A stretch of DNA of 64,000 bases, taken from Azolla caroliniana (Eukaryota > Polypodiophyta). Shown here piece after piece: positions 1 through 12,178 of this stretch. The position numbers were made by a program, and so were the translations under genes. The notes below the pieces were generated by a model, which was not told where the DNA came from, did not search any database, and worked only from the letters and a program-made list of their open reading frames with translations. The stretch spans positions 14,384,001-14,448,000 of the forward strand of contig JBHGNT010000006.1 in NCBI GenBank assembly GCA_043228905.1. Direction: 5' to 3'. Each line of letters opens with the position of its first letter. Position 1 is the first letter of the stretch.

Positions 1-2
1 CA

Positions 3-383
3 CTAGGCGGCGGCCTTACCCCCGAGTTCTCGGCCGACATATGCAATCTTCGTACTATCTGGCGTGGGATAGAGCTCAAAATGAGACACCCATCGTCCAA
101 ACCATGTGCAGATTGCTTCTTCGGTTCTTTCCTTTTTGTTTCCCGTAAATGGCTTAACGACAAATGATGGTTCACCTTGTCTCTCATCAGGTCTATTAGT
201 CTCACGTTGTAGACTAATGACACGTGCCTCAAGAGCACTCTGAGATTGCCGAAGTTCGGTAATCTGTTGAGCGGTGAAACTAAGGTATTGGGTTATTTGT
301 GCCAAATACATCTCAGTGGACATTTGTCCAGGAGGATTCCCTTGAGTTCCAGCAGATGACATCGGGTCGTTAATTTGAGCCAT
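3..383 (-). pseudogene. Gyp1 gag N-terminal fragment, cut by the window edge
   Basis: Start of the capsid (gag) protein of a minus-strand Gypsy retrotransposon. The visible 126 residues have a Met/Gln-rich N-terminus, a short heptad-like stretch around residues 30-60 and a conserved block (GEPS, PF.G.KKERTEEAI, GRW.SHFEL, YVG.ELGG). The same block recurs in the GypN gag at 56175-56630, which identifies the family. The frame is open to the window edge, so intactness cannot be judged. Start chosen at the first ATG after the long leader, the same position as in GypN. Gag assembles the cytoplasmic particle for reverse transcription. No zinc knuckle is visible because the C-terminus lies outside the window. 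Confidence 0.7.
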
Positions 384-828
384 TAAAGATTATTTCTGGA
401 AAAGAAATAGGATAAGGTCAGAGAGATAGTCATAACATCATGTCGTGATGTAAACATATCATGGGCAAACATTAATCGATATCATGATCTCACGTCAATA
501 CCCCTCTAAACGTATGAGATGAGGTTCAAGATCAGGTTAATATGGTAACAGAAAGGTGTTTTAAAAACCATGGGGGTGACAATTTAATGTCTTTCTCATA
601 TCTCTATATTGATTTTTTCATGGCGGCTCCCCAAGGCTCAACCATGTATGTTCGCGTCATGAGTAGTTTATACACGGAAAAAATGTTAACAATAAACTAT
701 GTTTCTTTGCCCACATATGTGGTTTTGGCTCTTTACATCCTATTACGAGGACCCCGAGGTGCACTTAGACCTTAAGTCTAAACATGTGTTATAGTCATAT
801 GTATCAAGGATATTGTATGGTCTTGGTC

Positions 829-886
829 ATATTTGAACTTGAGACCTCAAGAACAAATACATTAAACACTTGAGCCAACCAAGTAA
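829..886 (-). other. tRNA-like segment (degenerate A and B boxes) in the Gyp1 leader
   Basis: Read on the minus strand there is an A-box-like TGGCTCAAGTG followed about 30 nt later by a B-box-like AGTTCAAAT. No full cloverleaf or acceptor stem can be drawn, so this is at best a tRNA-derived relic and not a functional tRNA gene. Confidence 0.35.
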
Positions 887-1570
887 GTTGCTCTTCTCGA
901 ATGCTTAATGTTTGATGCGTATAAGAGATATGTGAGGCATTTGATCATATATGTTTTGTTTAAAAGAACATATATTTCAAGGGTCCTTATTTCGCCCTCA
1001 TTTACCAAAACTATGTTGGTACGTTACCTAACCTCAAGTCTCGTAATTACGATGGCATACGCCAAAGTGCAACCTAATGGTCAAGCCAAATGAGCCCTCG
1101 TTTCGTAGTAGGCCCACGTGGCCCATCACATGGTCACGTCATTACGAATGTCTCTCGTAAGAACGAGCTCATGGTGGCATCGTATCCATGTAACGAGGGT
1201 GGGATGTTGGATACGTGTGTCATTGGAGCGACCTCACTTGAAGTGGGTCAAGCCCTACGTACTCAACATCATTATGGCTATAGGCGTTTCTTTACGTAAC
1301 GAAATCGAGGTCATCAACGGGGTTGTCAACAATAAAAAATTGTTGAAAAAGGGATGGTGACAACGCCATTCTCACAAAAATGTGAGGACGGCCACCAACA
1401 TCCTTTTCCCGACAAGGACAACTTTCGATATAATCACGTAATAACAAATATACACATGTTTACTTATCACATATATACGATCAAATACGTATATACGTGA
1501 CCACATATGCCTATATTAAACATATCGTTATATTAAATAGCCACAAATGGTATGATCAAGATACGTAATC

Positions 1571-1813
1571 GAGGTATATACCTCTACGCACACGAAACAT
1601 CCACAAATAAGAGATCATCGTAATACGCAATTGAGGTATTGACCTCTTACGCATACGAGACCAAACGCATATCCTTTACAACAAATCAAGGTATTAAACT
1701 CATACGCAAACGTAACATATGTTCGTGAACGTAATACGTAATTGAGGTATTAACCTCGTACGCATACGACACTCATCACATATTATTTATATGTCAAACG
1801 AGGTATTGACCTC
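1571..1813. repeat. Array of five small hairpins in the Gyp1 leader
   Basis: Five degenerate copies of a 55-62 bp unit. Each is centred on the inverted repeat GAGGT-N4-ACCTC, with cores at 1571, 1633, about 1688 (decayed), 1744 and 1800. Flanks of the form cgtaata/cgcatacg extend the pairing. The array lies in the transcribed leader, so it could fold as serial stem-loops in the genomic RNA. Confidence 0.7.
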
Positions 1814-2070
1814 GTGCACATATGTAAACGTTTTAGATAATCAATTAAAGACCATTACAACATCATTGACTTAATGAAAAAAAATGACATATAAACTAAA
1901 CACATGATTAGATGGGAGAAGAGAGAATAGAAAAAAAAATTACGGAAAGAGTTACCGAAGTTCTTTGTTGATCGTTGTCTAGATCAAGGCCGACTGCACA
2001 TCGATCGATCACCATCAATCAAAAGACAAAAGACAAACAAAGAAACATTAGTACATAGCTCTGAAATCAA

Positions 2071-2526
2071 ATATTAGAGATCTAGGTACTAAAGTAAGCT
2101 TAAGATAAGGATAAACTAATGATAGGTAGAAAGGAGAAAGAGAAAGAAGGGTGCCGATCCACCCGACCACCCCCGAGCGAAGGGATCGAGACGGACTTGA
2201 GCCTCGATCGGCGTCCCATACCACCATCATGGCGTCGAGTCGTACCTGGTGTTGGCGCGCTCGCTACAAGAGTTGACCCACCACAAGAGCAGAGTCTCGA
2301 TGTAGTCAAAAGATGATCCAATGAGGGTAGCTAGGCCTCTTATTTATAGTGATACCCAAGGCCCCCAGGCAAGTTCACACTTGACCTAATGGGTTGTCTC
2401 AATCCCGAGGATTAAAAGTAATCCTCCCCTTCTTTACACTCTCGTTTAACCCTCACACTTATCCACGTGTATAGAATACTACGGTAAATTCTCACCACGG
2501 GATATTAAATGGTCATGCCCATAACA
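2071..2526 (-). repeat. 5' LTR of Gyp1
   Basis: On the minus strand the region starts TGTTATGGGC at 2526 and contains a TATA box (TATAAATAAGAGG, about 2336-2348) followed by CTAGCTACCCTC. That block matches the GypN LTR at about 54398-54425. A primer-site-like TGATTTCAGAGC at 2059-2070 (10 of 12 to the initiator-Met site TGGTATCAGAGC) sets the 3' end. Ends are approximate; there is no second LTR in the window to confirm them. Confidence 0.5.
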
Positions 2527-2544
2527 AAGACCACCAAGAAGAAG

Positions 2545-5180
2545 AGAAGTGCCATTGTAACTAGTACACACAGATGTGTGTTATGTGGATGCTCTATCGC
2601 ATCGAGGCGAACAATACTTTGTGACTTTCATCAATGACTACAGTCGGAAGTTGTGGGCTTTCGTACTAAAGTCTAAAGATCAAGTATTGTCGTTTTTCAA
2701 GAGTTTCAGGCAAGAGCCGAATGGGAGTCGGGTCGAAAGGTGAGGGCTATCCGAGCTGACAATGGTGGCAAATATAAAGGGAAATTTGAGGAATACTGCG
2801 AGGCCCAGGGTATTCAAATTGAATACATTGTACCAAAGACCCCTGAGTTGAATGGGCTTGTAGATAGGATGAATCAAACAATCATGGAGAGAGTAAGGAG
2901 CATTCTCTCTCATGCTAAACTACCAAAATCGTATTGGGCTGAGGCGATGTACACAATGGTTTACCTTATCAACAGGTCCCCCTCAGTACCATTGAAAGGT
3001 GATGTCCCACAAAGGGTGTGGACAAGAAAGGATGTCTCCTACCGACACCTGAGGGTGTTTGGATGCTTAGTGTATATGCATGTTGCAAGGATAAGAGGTC
3101 GAAGCTTGATAGTAAGTCAAAACCATGCATATTTATGGGATACTTGGAGGACGAGTTCGGCTACAGGCTATGGGACTTAGCCAATAAGAAGGTGGTGAGG
3201 AGTCGGGATGTAGCTTTTTTGGAAGACAAAACAATTGAGGACTGGAAGCAACAAAAGTCAGAATCGACTCCCAGTCGTCCTCGACTACCACCTTAAGACT
3301 AGCTGAACAGACACAAACGCTAATCGAAGATAGCTAGATGGAAGAGTTGAATCAGAGTCTGTCGACTCAGAGCAACCAACCTATCAGTCGGAGTCAACGG
3401 ACCTATTGAAGTAGATCGAAGAATACGAATCAGAATCAGTGGGCATCTGACAACCGATCAACATGAATGAACCTAAGCCGAGAGAAGACTTGGCAGACAC
3501 ATCCAAGCTAGAGCCAACGATGAATGGAAGGAGATATCCTCTCAGAGAGAGAAGAGCACTGACAACATATGCCACTCAATACATCCTCTTGATTGATGAA
3601 GGTGAACTAGAGTGCTATGACAAAGCCATTACCGACAAGCACAGAGAAAGATGGTTGAGTGCAATGCAAGACGAGATGAGATGGACTCCTTGCATGAAAA
3701 CTACACCTACGACCTGGTAGAATTACTGAAAGGTAAGAGAGCACTCATGAACAAATGGGTCTATAAGGTGAAGACTGAAGAAGTTGACAACGCGCCTAGG
3801 TATAAAGCCCGCATAGTAATGAAGGGGTTCCAACAGAAAATGGGTGTCAACTTTGACGAGATATTCACACCAGTCGTGAAGATGGCATCCATCCAAACTA
3901 TTCCAAGCGTAGCTGCTAGCATGGACCTACAAATCGAACAGTTGCATGTCAAGACAACATTCTTGCACGGGGAGCTAGATGAAGAGATCTACATGCAGTA
4001 GCGCAAAGGCTTTGCGGAGAAAGGGAAAGAGAACCCGGTGTGTAGACTGAAGAAAAACTTGTATGGTCTGAAGCAAGCTCCACATCAATGGTACAAGAAG
4101 TTTGAATCCTTCATGACGGAACATCGGTTCCAAAAAATACAGGTTGATCATTGTGTGTTCGTCAAAAGGTACAAAGAAGGGGACTTCTTGATTCTCTTAT
4201 TATATGTAGATGACATGTTGATAGTCGGTCAAGACACAAGGAAGATCGGGAGCTTGAAGAAAGCCCCAGGCAAATCGTTTGCCATGAAACATCTTGGACC
4301 GACTAAACAGATCTTGGGGATGCACATAGTTCGAGATAGAACTAAGAAAGTGATGTGGTTTTCACAACAGAAGTATGTGACAAAGATCCTAGAGAGGTTG
4401 AACATGTCGGAAGCAAAGCCGGTCGACTCTATGTTGCCGACCAACTGCAAGTTAAATGCTAAGCAATGCCCGAGAGGGGAGAAAGAAAAGGCTAAGATGA
4501 AGAAAGTACCATACGCCTCAACCATCAACACTTTAATGTACGCTATGGTCTACACGAGACCAGACATAGCATTTGTTGTGGGAACAGTAAGCCGATATAT
4601 GAGTAATCCAGGACAAGAACATTGGGCAGTAGTGCAGTGGTTACTCAGGTACTTAAAAGGCACCTCGGGGGTATGCCTAAGGTATGGTGTCGGAAAACTC
4701 ATGCTCGAAGGGTTTACTGATTCAGACATGTTAGGGGATGCAGACTTGAGCCAATCCACTTCAGGGTACGTGATGACCTATCCAGGGGGAGCAGTGTTGT
4801 GGCAGTCACGACTGTAGAAGTCTGTGGCCTTGTCGACCACAGAACCCGAGTATATGGCAGCGGTAGAGGCCGGCAAGGTGTTGATTTGGATGAAGAGTTT
4901 CCTCAGTGAACTCGGGATGAAGCAAGAAGAATTCTTGCTCCACTGTGATGATCAGAGTGCCATACATCTTGCAAAGAACGTTGCATACCACTCTCGGACC
5001 AAGCATATACAAAGGAGGTATCACTGATTGCGAAACAAAGTAAATGAAGGAGAGTTTTCCCTCGTGAAGATCCATACCGATGACAATGGATCCGACATGC
5101 TCACGAAGAACCTACCAATGGACAAAGTCAGAGTCTGTCGACAGAAGACAGGACTGATCAACTCCCACTCACTGGAGTGA
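2545..5180 (+). pseudogene. CopA: decayed Copia pol (integrase, RT, RNase H)
   Basis: Copia polyprotein truncated at its 5' end and joined to the Gyp1 LTR. Order: rest of the integrase core (FVTFINDYSRK, ADNGGKY, then PELNGLVDRMN where an E.NG motif is expected), then RT from about 3650 (KWVYKVKTE, the D-V-K-T-T-F-L-H block, YVDDMLIVG near 4206) and RNase H (TDSDMLGDADLSQSTSGY near 4720, then HCDDQSAIHLAKN near 4940). Frameshifts and stops break it at about 3180, 3295, 3718, 4001, 4817 and 5027; several fit C-to-T change of a Gln codon (CAG to TAG). It cannot encode a working enzyme. CopF, CopK and CopK2 are close relatives. Confidence 0.85.
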
Positions 5181-5190
5181 AGGGGGAGTT

Positions 5191-5873
5191 TGTTGGGAAT
5201 ATGTCTCTCCAGTGGGAGGAGCCGATTGTTTGGGCCAAGAAGTGCCGACAGTTGAAGACAAGGAGGATCCAACTGTTCAGACTGACTGTCGATGGTTGAA
5301 GAGTCAACTGTGAGAGACTGTGAGAGTCAACAGGAAGGAGATCCAGGTCGAAGACACGACCGACTAGTCGGGCCAACCGGATGGTCAATGACTAGGCCGA
5401 CTAGTCGGACCGACTAGACAATCGACACTAGAGTTGGTTGATGGCTACTTACTATTATAGATAATAATAGTAGTGATGTGTAGTAGGGGCTACACTTGTA
5501 AATAGCCCATATGATGTATGATTATAAATACATCTAGGGAAAACCTAGAGTGTAAGAAGAAGAAGAACAATGTGATGTGTATAGTGTAGAGTAGTGAAGC
5601 ACATGCAAGAGAGACGAAGAAGAACGAGAGAGCGGCGCCATAACAATGTGTGTAACAACATGCACCAAGAGCCCTGTGAGGCTCATACACTCCATAGAGA
5701 GTGTTGTAATCTTATCCATTTGTATATCCACCGTATAGTGAAGCTTTTGTTCTTGTGGTTTTTCCCTTGTTCAAGGTTTCCACGTAAAATCTTTGTGCAT
5801 TGTTTTGGTGTGTGTTTCGAGTTGTGTATGCTCAGCATATTCTTCTTGTGGGTTAACGATTCATTTCTCCACA
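5191..5873 (+). repeat. 3' LTR of CopA
   Basis: Begins TGTTGGGAATATG directly after the polypurine tract GAAGGGGGAGTT (5179-5190). The right end at CTCCACA (5873) is inferred. The TATA box lies inside an inverted repeat, GATGTAT-N8-ATACATC (5513-5534), with a second dyad GGGCTA-N10-TAGCCC just upstream. Translations of this stretch are not genes. No partner 5' LTR is present. Confidence 0.75.
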
Positions 5874-8800
5874 TAGCTATGGTTTTTAAACACCATCTTA
5901 CACAATGCGGGGTGTCAATTTATAGACTCCTCGTCCCGAAGCCAATTTAGAGTTAAACAAGATCTCTAGTTTGGCAATGGGTATACTAAAATCTCTACAA
6001 AACAACCTTGCATAATGTTGAATCAAGAGCCACCAAATATGTTAGCAACACCCACCATGCAAAAAGGATGCACACATATTGTTGTGCTTACCCTAGAAAA
6101 CAATCATGAAAGAAAGTATGAGAGAAATGCCTAGAGGCATACTGTCAATGATACTTCCTTGATTGATTGCATATATCAAGAAAACAATGGTAACTACTGC
6201 AATTAGAGCTAATAGGGATCATAATATCCCAAATAACAATGCCCAAATGATCACAACATCTTCCTTGAGTATTGTACATAAGACTCATGCCCATGTGAAC
6301 TCTTGTATTCAATGAAAATTTGCATCTTTGCTTTTAACAAATTGGTCTCCAATTTCTTTAACTCTCTTCGTGCCATGTTTTGAATCTCAATTTTGATATG
6401 TGCATTGCATTCTCAAATCTTCTTTATCGGTGTGATCTCTCTTTTGCTTGAGCATGGTTCAACACTACATTCCCCATCCACATATATTTCCATTTTTACT
6501 TTACAAAATTGCTCGTTCTTTTGAAACTCGCCAATTTCATTAGATGAACTTTAGCTAAGTACATAGGGGTCGAACCCCTGATTTTCTTCTATACACGAAC
6601 AATTTTTACCATCCACAAACTCAATCTTTATCTTTTACATTAATCAAAACTAGGAACATCACAAAAGTGTCAAATGTGAACCCATTCTCTATAAGTGTGT
6701 ATGTGTATTCTCTCTTATGTAATAGGAACGAACACTTTGACATGTGACTCCTAACAATGTTGAGAATTTATACTTTAAAATTTTATCATTGTCAATATTT
6801 GTACATGCATGTGTGTTCTTTCTTGGAATATGCAAGCAACCACTTTGAACATGCACATTTTTCTCAATGAGGTAATAACGTTTGTTTGAATTAGATCAAC
6901 ATGTGTGCGTCAATTTGTGTAATCCATCAATTGGTTCTGGATCTTAGGGATTTTTGAAAGATATGCTGAGAATATTATTTCTCACTCCTTAAGCATTGGT
7001 CACAATCCACATCCTTCATATTTTGAGTCAACCCTATCCCTAAATAGGCATAGTTGTAAATTTGTTTAATGCAAGAAAACAATATTGAAAATGATAGCAT
7101 CTTAAGAGTTATGTGCACATCCATACTCTTGATTAGAGGTTAATACTAAGGCTAAAGCTAGGTTTATTACCATGTGGATGGCGGTATCTATGAAGAGTCT
7201 AGATGGTTGATGTTGTGACAACGATGGAGCTAGGATTCGAGAACATATTACTATTTGGTAGCCTCTTGTATAGTAAAAACTTTTGTTGATTGTGTTCATT
7301 TTTTGTCCATTCATGATTTTGGTAATGATGGTTTGATTTAGCTATACTACAAACTATGTACACATCCTTGATTAAGATAGATAATAAATGTAGGTGTCAT
7401 ATGGCAGAAATCGCACATACTACCAATCCATGGGCACAAACACATATAGATAGGATTATGTTCACTTATATTATTTAAATACATTTCTTCATTTCATTAT
7501 GATCCTACCATTGATGTACAAACTATCAAACCTCTTTACCTTGATCATATTGTACGACAATCAAAGTTAACTATAATTTGCACTAACATATCAAATTCTC
7601 ACATTATGTTTCTTGTCTCCTACAAGTGACCATTGTTTGAATGCCAACCTAAAGTTTATTTTTGCATCAAAAAGTTCTATGAAACTATTGTATTTATGCG
7701 TGAAAGACAAACAATCGTGCATGATTGATCACCATACGTAGGATTGACACACTTTAAAGATTTTCAACTCCATTCATCAATATCCATGTTGAAAGGCCTA
7801 GAGAATCACACACTTATTGAATTTTATGTCCAATAAATTTTTTATGCCGAAAGGTTATTACTCAACTTCAATATAGAAATCAAAGTAAAGTATCTATGAC
7901 GGGAATTTATTTCGGTGGATAGCACATTTTTTGCTAGAAAGTGTACTTACAACATGAGAAAAAGCTCATGAATTGAAGGACATAAACTCGGGAAGATGGT
8001 GAGCACTACATAAAATGAAGAAAGAATCTGAAAATGATGTGCGGCTATTGAGTGCATACAAAATGGAGATCAAATAGTCTTTAGATTATCAACATTTCCT
8101 TTTTTAAGTGATCTAACGTAAGTGGAGTATCAATATTGATGAAAAGGCACTCACAAAATACAAAGAACACAAAGGTTCACTTGATTAGATGTAGGGAATC
8201 AATGAAGGAAAAGGAAAAAGGTTACTTTCAACTTGAAAAGCACATGTGTTCTCTAACCACTTCACTTGCTTCAATGATATATGCACTCTTTAATAAGTAT
8301 TTTTATAGCATCTTAGCTCAATGCATCTTTAAAGTGTGTAAATATGATCTAATAATTAATTATTACAAATTTGCTCAAAGCTAATGACGAAAGGCACTTA
8401 CTTGCATGTATAGAGTTGTCTCTCTAAGTGGAAATTTGTTTCAAGCCTACCTAAACTACCTACTTTTGAATATACTACACCACTTTATTAGTGTTTTAGC
8501 ATATAACACGACATGAGAGTGTGTCTACTCATGTACAATAGGTTGACTAGAAAGTATATCCCATATTGTTTTGGATATTATTAACAATTAAGAGCCTCAA
8601 TCTACTTTGGTCCATCTGTTTGCATACTATCCTATGTTAAATTATTGTTGAGTGGTTTTATTTTAAGTCAAGATAATATACTTGAATTAAACTAGTCAAA
8701 GCTTTTGAGCCTAAATGATATCCTCATGTTAGTTTTATCTAAAAGTGTTGGAGGAAATGCCATGTCACGCCAAATGGAAAAGAAATTTGATTGACTTAGG

Positions 8801-8975
8801 TTTGGCATTCATGTGTGGTGATGAGGGGATTGGAAAAGCAATGCCATGTACTGGCTAAAAAAAACATGTGCTTCTTAACATCACTACATAAAATGACATG
8901 TCTTGTGGGTGGAAATGTGAGTAGTGTGAGCATGTTACAATGAAACCAACATTACTACTATCAAATATGGCACTA
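5874..8975. other. AT-rich DNA without recognisable genes
   Basis: The first 60 bases (ATGGTTTTTAAACACCAT and flanks) resemble the gag-proximal leader of Gyp1/GypN, probably a relic. A B-box-like GGTTCGACCCC occurs on the minus strand near 6570 without a matching A-box. The rest holds only short frames with no motif I can name, no long repeat and no RNA gene. Confidence 0.6.
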
Positions 8976-9013
8976 ACTACACTTGATCTTAGCCAAAAGG
9001 CTGAGAAAGGTAT
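8976..9013 (-). pseudogene. 5' fragment of a U2 spliceosomal snRNA
   Basis: On the minus strand, starting at 9013, the sequence matches the first ~38 nt of U2 snRNA. It includes ATACCTTTCTC, GCCTTTTGGCTAAGATCAAG and TGTAGT, with one difference (A for G in the CTCGGCC segment). The match then stops abruptly, before the branch-point-recognition part is complete, and unrelated sequence follows. Full-length U2 is about 190 nt, so this is a truncated pseudogene. U2 pairs with the intron branch site in the spliceosome; this copy could not. Confidence 0.8.
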
Positions 9014-10585
9014 AAGAATGCATGTGGGGAGTGACCAATACTCGAATAGAAGGAACCGGTTATTGTGAATTGCATTTCGAAAGTGTTTTTTTGAAATAAT
9101 TATTCTTAGAGACCATGGGCAAGTATGGTTTGGGAGCTTTGCAATCCAATCACTTGTTTTTTGTTAAAGAAGCACAAGAATAATAAAATTACAATCAAAT
9201 ATTTGATGTTGCTAGAATCACTATAAATATCATGATGTAAGTTGGATAGTGAGATACTCTTGACTCTTGAGCATCAAAGTTTTTACTTCATAAGCTATAT
9301 GTGTATAGTTTAATAAGATAAGGTGTGCATGTGGAGGATTTAAAGTTTTAATAATGATAGAAAACCTAAGTCAATAACAAAAACATCATGATTAAAAGTC
9401 TCAATCATTAAAGAATATTTGACAATCTTAATGTCCCTAACTACCCTATTGTGGATGTTTGAAAATCCAGCAAAATATTAGTGTACAGTAAAATCAATGA
9501 AAAATCTAATTGAATTAGGATTTCCACATAGATATTGGAAGTGATATTGTGGATACAAATGCTACATACATAGTGGGAAATCATTGGTGCTGGGGGTATG
9601 AGACTTCTTATGACTAAAAATAAAAAACATAAAGTAGTTCTAGGCGTCAGGTCATTCAAACGAAGAAACATTGGATTGGCGCATTTCCCTTTTTTGCTTT
9701 ACTAAGAATGAGAAGCTTTTACTCTTCCATGATAATGTCCACGTAACTCCAAATTGTATATTTCAATGTTCTTTATAACACCATACTTTTGTATCAATTT
9801 GTTAATGTATTGACACACCATACAAGTTTCTAGTGTGCTTTTTATCCTACTTCCGTAGTTTGACGTGATTAAAAATTCGGCTCATATTTACAACCTATAA
9901 AAATTGGCAAGTAATAACTTAGGTTGCAAAAACAATTACTCAGCTAATAGCATTAAAGATTTACAAATTCAGTCTCATGAAAAGGTCATCATGGCAATAA
10001 AGAATAGAACATTCAAAATAATTATAGTATCCCTAGGAAAATGAAGTGTAAGTCACTACTGGAGCATGTGTGTATGTCTTGTTGATGAATCATAACTTAC
10101 GAAAAGAACTAACTTGGTAGAGTCAAACTTACAAAATAAAAGCCTTCACAAAATTTGTGGGAGAAATATATTACACCAAAGTTTGTAGTTCGAATATAAC
10201 TTGGTCTTAACTCAATTCTTCATTGAATGAAGCATTCTTCAATTCACGAGGTAGATCTAACTTGTAAATCCAATCTTCTCGAAATTTGCAAACGTTTATT
10301 TAGTAAAGTTATATCTTTATATGAGAAAGATTTTACTAGAGAAATGCAAAACAATTTAAGCTTTGGGGCTCCAAGAGTAAGACATCTAATCTATACTTCT
10401 AATTATGAAAATAGAGAAACGGCATTGAGCGTAATTCTTTATAAGCTGGTCGATGAAAAGTTAGAATGGGATCTTGGTGTGGTTTGAGGACATTCTAATA
10501 AATTCTTTACAATATGACCAATACACTTTCTCATTTCTTACAATGTTAGGAATGCATAAAGAGTGTTGACATTAGTTTTGTAAGT

Positions 10586-11052
10586 ATTTCAAAGTGGAAT
10601 TTGTGTTTCCTTTTTTCTTTTGGCATGGATATCCATCCAATGCTTTGTATCTTTCTCTCACATCCTCTACCATGTAATAATTTTGTCAATTATTAGTTTT
10701 TTTAATTTTTTCTCGTTCTTCATTAATTTCTTCTTCTTTCTCTTCATACTTTGTCCTTAGCGCAGATCGTGGATGGGGCATTCTCATCCTTCATTAATCA
10801 AATTATGTTATGGTAGTTATTTCAAAATGGAATTTGTGTTTCCTTTTTTCTTTTGGTATGAATTTCCATTCAATGCTTTGTATCTTTCTCTTACATCCTC
10901 CACCATGTAACAAATTTGTCAATTATTAGTTTTTTAAATTTTTTCTCGTTCTTCATTAATTTCTTCTTCTTTCTCTTCATACCTTATCCTTAACGCAAAT
11001 CATGGATCGGGTATTCTCATCCTTCATTAATCAATTTATGTTATGGTAGTTA
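10586..11052. repeat. 233-bp tandem duplication
   Basis: Two head-to-tail copies, 10586-10818 and 10819-about 11052, share ATTTCAAA.TGGAATTTG, GCTTTGTATCTTTCTC, the TTTTTCTCGTTCTTCATTAA block and CTCATCCTTCATTAATCAA. Scattered substitutions are present, roughly 90 percent identity by eye. AT-rich, no coding potential. Confidence 0.85.
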
Positions 11053-11402
11053 GTAATACATATAAACTTGTTTTGCATGTGTATAGTTCTTGTTTTGGTA
11101 TGCATCTTTTGCTTACAAGAAACTACATAATCTTCCTGGTCATTTCCACACACTTCCCTCTATTGTCCAATTTACTCTCAAATTCAATATTTTTATGTAA
11201 CCAATCTCTTATGTCTACATAACTTCTCAAATACATTATACTCTTACTTCACTTATGATTGTGGATATTAATAGAGATTTTAAGCATGAATGAATTAATA
11301 GAGATATTAATACAAGAGCTCATAGTATACTGCATGTAAGGGGGAGTTGAATGGAACCCAAGATCATGTTATTTTCCTACTCTCTAACATTCGTTAATTC
11401 AA

Positions 11403-11588
11403 TTAGTAATCGTCAAATTGTCTAGATAAAATATCCTTGAATGAATATTGACACTCTCTTAAGTTCTTTGAGGTTTTAGAAGACGTTAATATATATTTCT
11501 TTCTTTCTTTGAGGTGACTAACATGGAAAACAATATGAACATCGACACTATCAAGAAGATTAAAACGTTGCCTCCTCGTTGCCTCCAC
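11403..11588 (-). pseudogene. Possible Gypsy pol C-terminal relic
   Basis: A 61-residue minus-strand frame carries VFHVSHLKER near residue 20. That resembles the (P)VFHVS.LK motif found between integrase and chromodomain in Gypsy chromoviruses. No other element feature surrounds it, so a chance match is possible. Confidence 0.3.
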
Positions 11589-11649
11589 TTGAGCGTCAAA
11601 AACCTAGACAAAGAAGAGTTGAAGAAGAAAAGAAAATCGAAGAGGCCCC

Positions 11650-11830
11650 CACACAAACATGAAGAAGACTTTATGCAAACTCAAAGAAAACTTCATGCAA
11701 ATTGGAAGATGACTTCACGCAAAATTGAAGAAGACCCCACGTGAACTTGAAGAAGACTCCATGACAATTCGAAGAAGATCCCATGCGAACTTGAAGAAGA
11801 CTCCATGAAACTTGAAGAAGACAAAGGTGA
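11650..11830. repeat. Degenerate ~30-bp minisatellite
   Basis: About six imperfect copies of a unit like GAAGAAGACTCCATG.GAACTT. The minus strand reads as a repetitive peptide (VGSSS..WSLLQ type), an artefact of the repeat. Confidence 0.65.
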
Positions 11831-12178
11831 ACGCTCCCAAGCTTCCAAAAACACCAAAGAAAACCACCAAAAACAAAGAATGAAAAACCTTGGAGGAAGC
11901 TCCAAATCAGCTCCTGTCCCTTCTTGCACCTCATTTACATTCAGTACAAATGCCGCGTTACTTGTATAAGAGTAAAAAAGCAATATATTTTAATACAACC
12001 ACTCTAACAAAGAGTTGACCTCTACACCGCCTACACACATTGAATGGCCCTAACCACTAAGTCATTCAATTTTATTAATCTCTTAATAATTTAATGTTTG
12101 TATATATACACATTGTGGCTCCCCTTTCTTTTCCCCTTTTCCCATATTCCCTCCCTCCCTCTCTCTCTCTCTCTCTTG

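Larger units (their letters stand above)
384..2058 (-). other. Long untranslated leader of Gyp1
   Basis: About 1.7 kb of non-coding, AT-rich DNA between the putative primer site and gag. The gag-proximal part (about 440-590) matches, in reverse complement, the same part of the GypN leader (55970-56070), including an imperfect inverted repeat ATGGTTTTTAAAACACC. The two leaders have similar length (about 1.7 and 1.6 kb). Short frames here do not match each other and look accidental. The leader also holds a hairpin array and a tRNA-like segment, listed separately. Confidence 0.6.
9014..12149. other. AT-rich DNA between U2 relic and LINE
   Basis: No supported gene. Apart from the 233-bp duplication, a possible Gypsy relic and a minisatellite (listed separately), it holds only short unrecognised frames, including a 10227-10487 plus-strand frame with no known motif. 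A CT-rich tract (12143-12177) begins at the end and marks the LINE boundary. Confidence 0.55.

Noticed and set aside
542-1360. Several short plus-strand frames
   Set aside because: They lie in the Gyp1 leader opposite to its transcription and have no motif or counterpart in GypN.
5490-5950. Overlapping frames on both strands near 5500-5950
   Set aside because: They fall in the CopA 3' LTR.
10227-10487. 86-codon frame as a small host gene
   Set aside because: No recognised motif or homologous copy in the window; length expected by chance.
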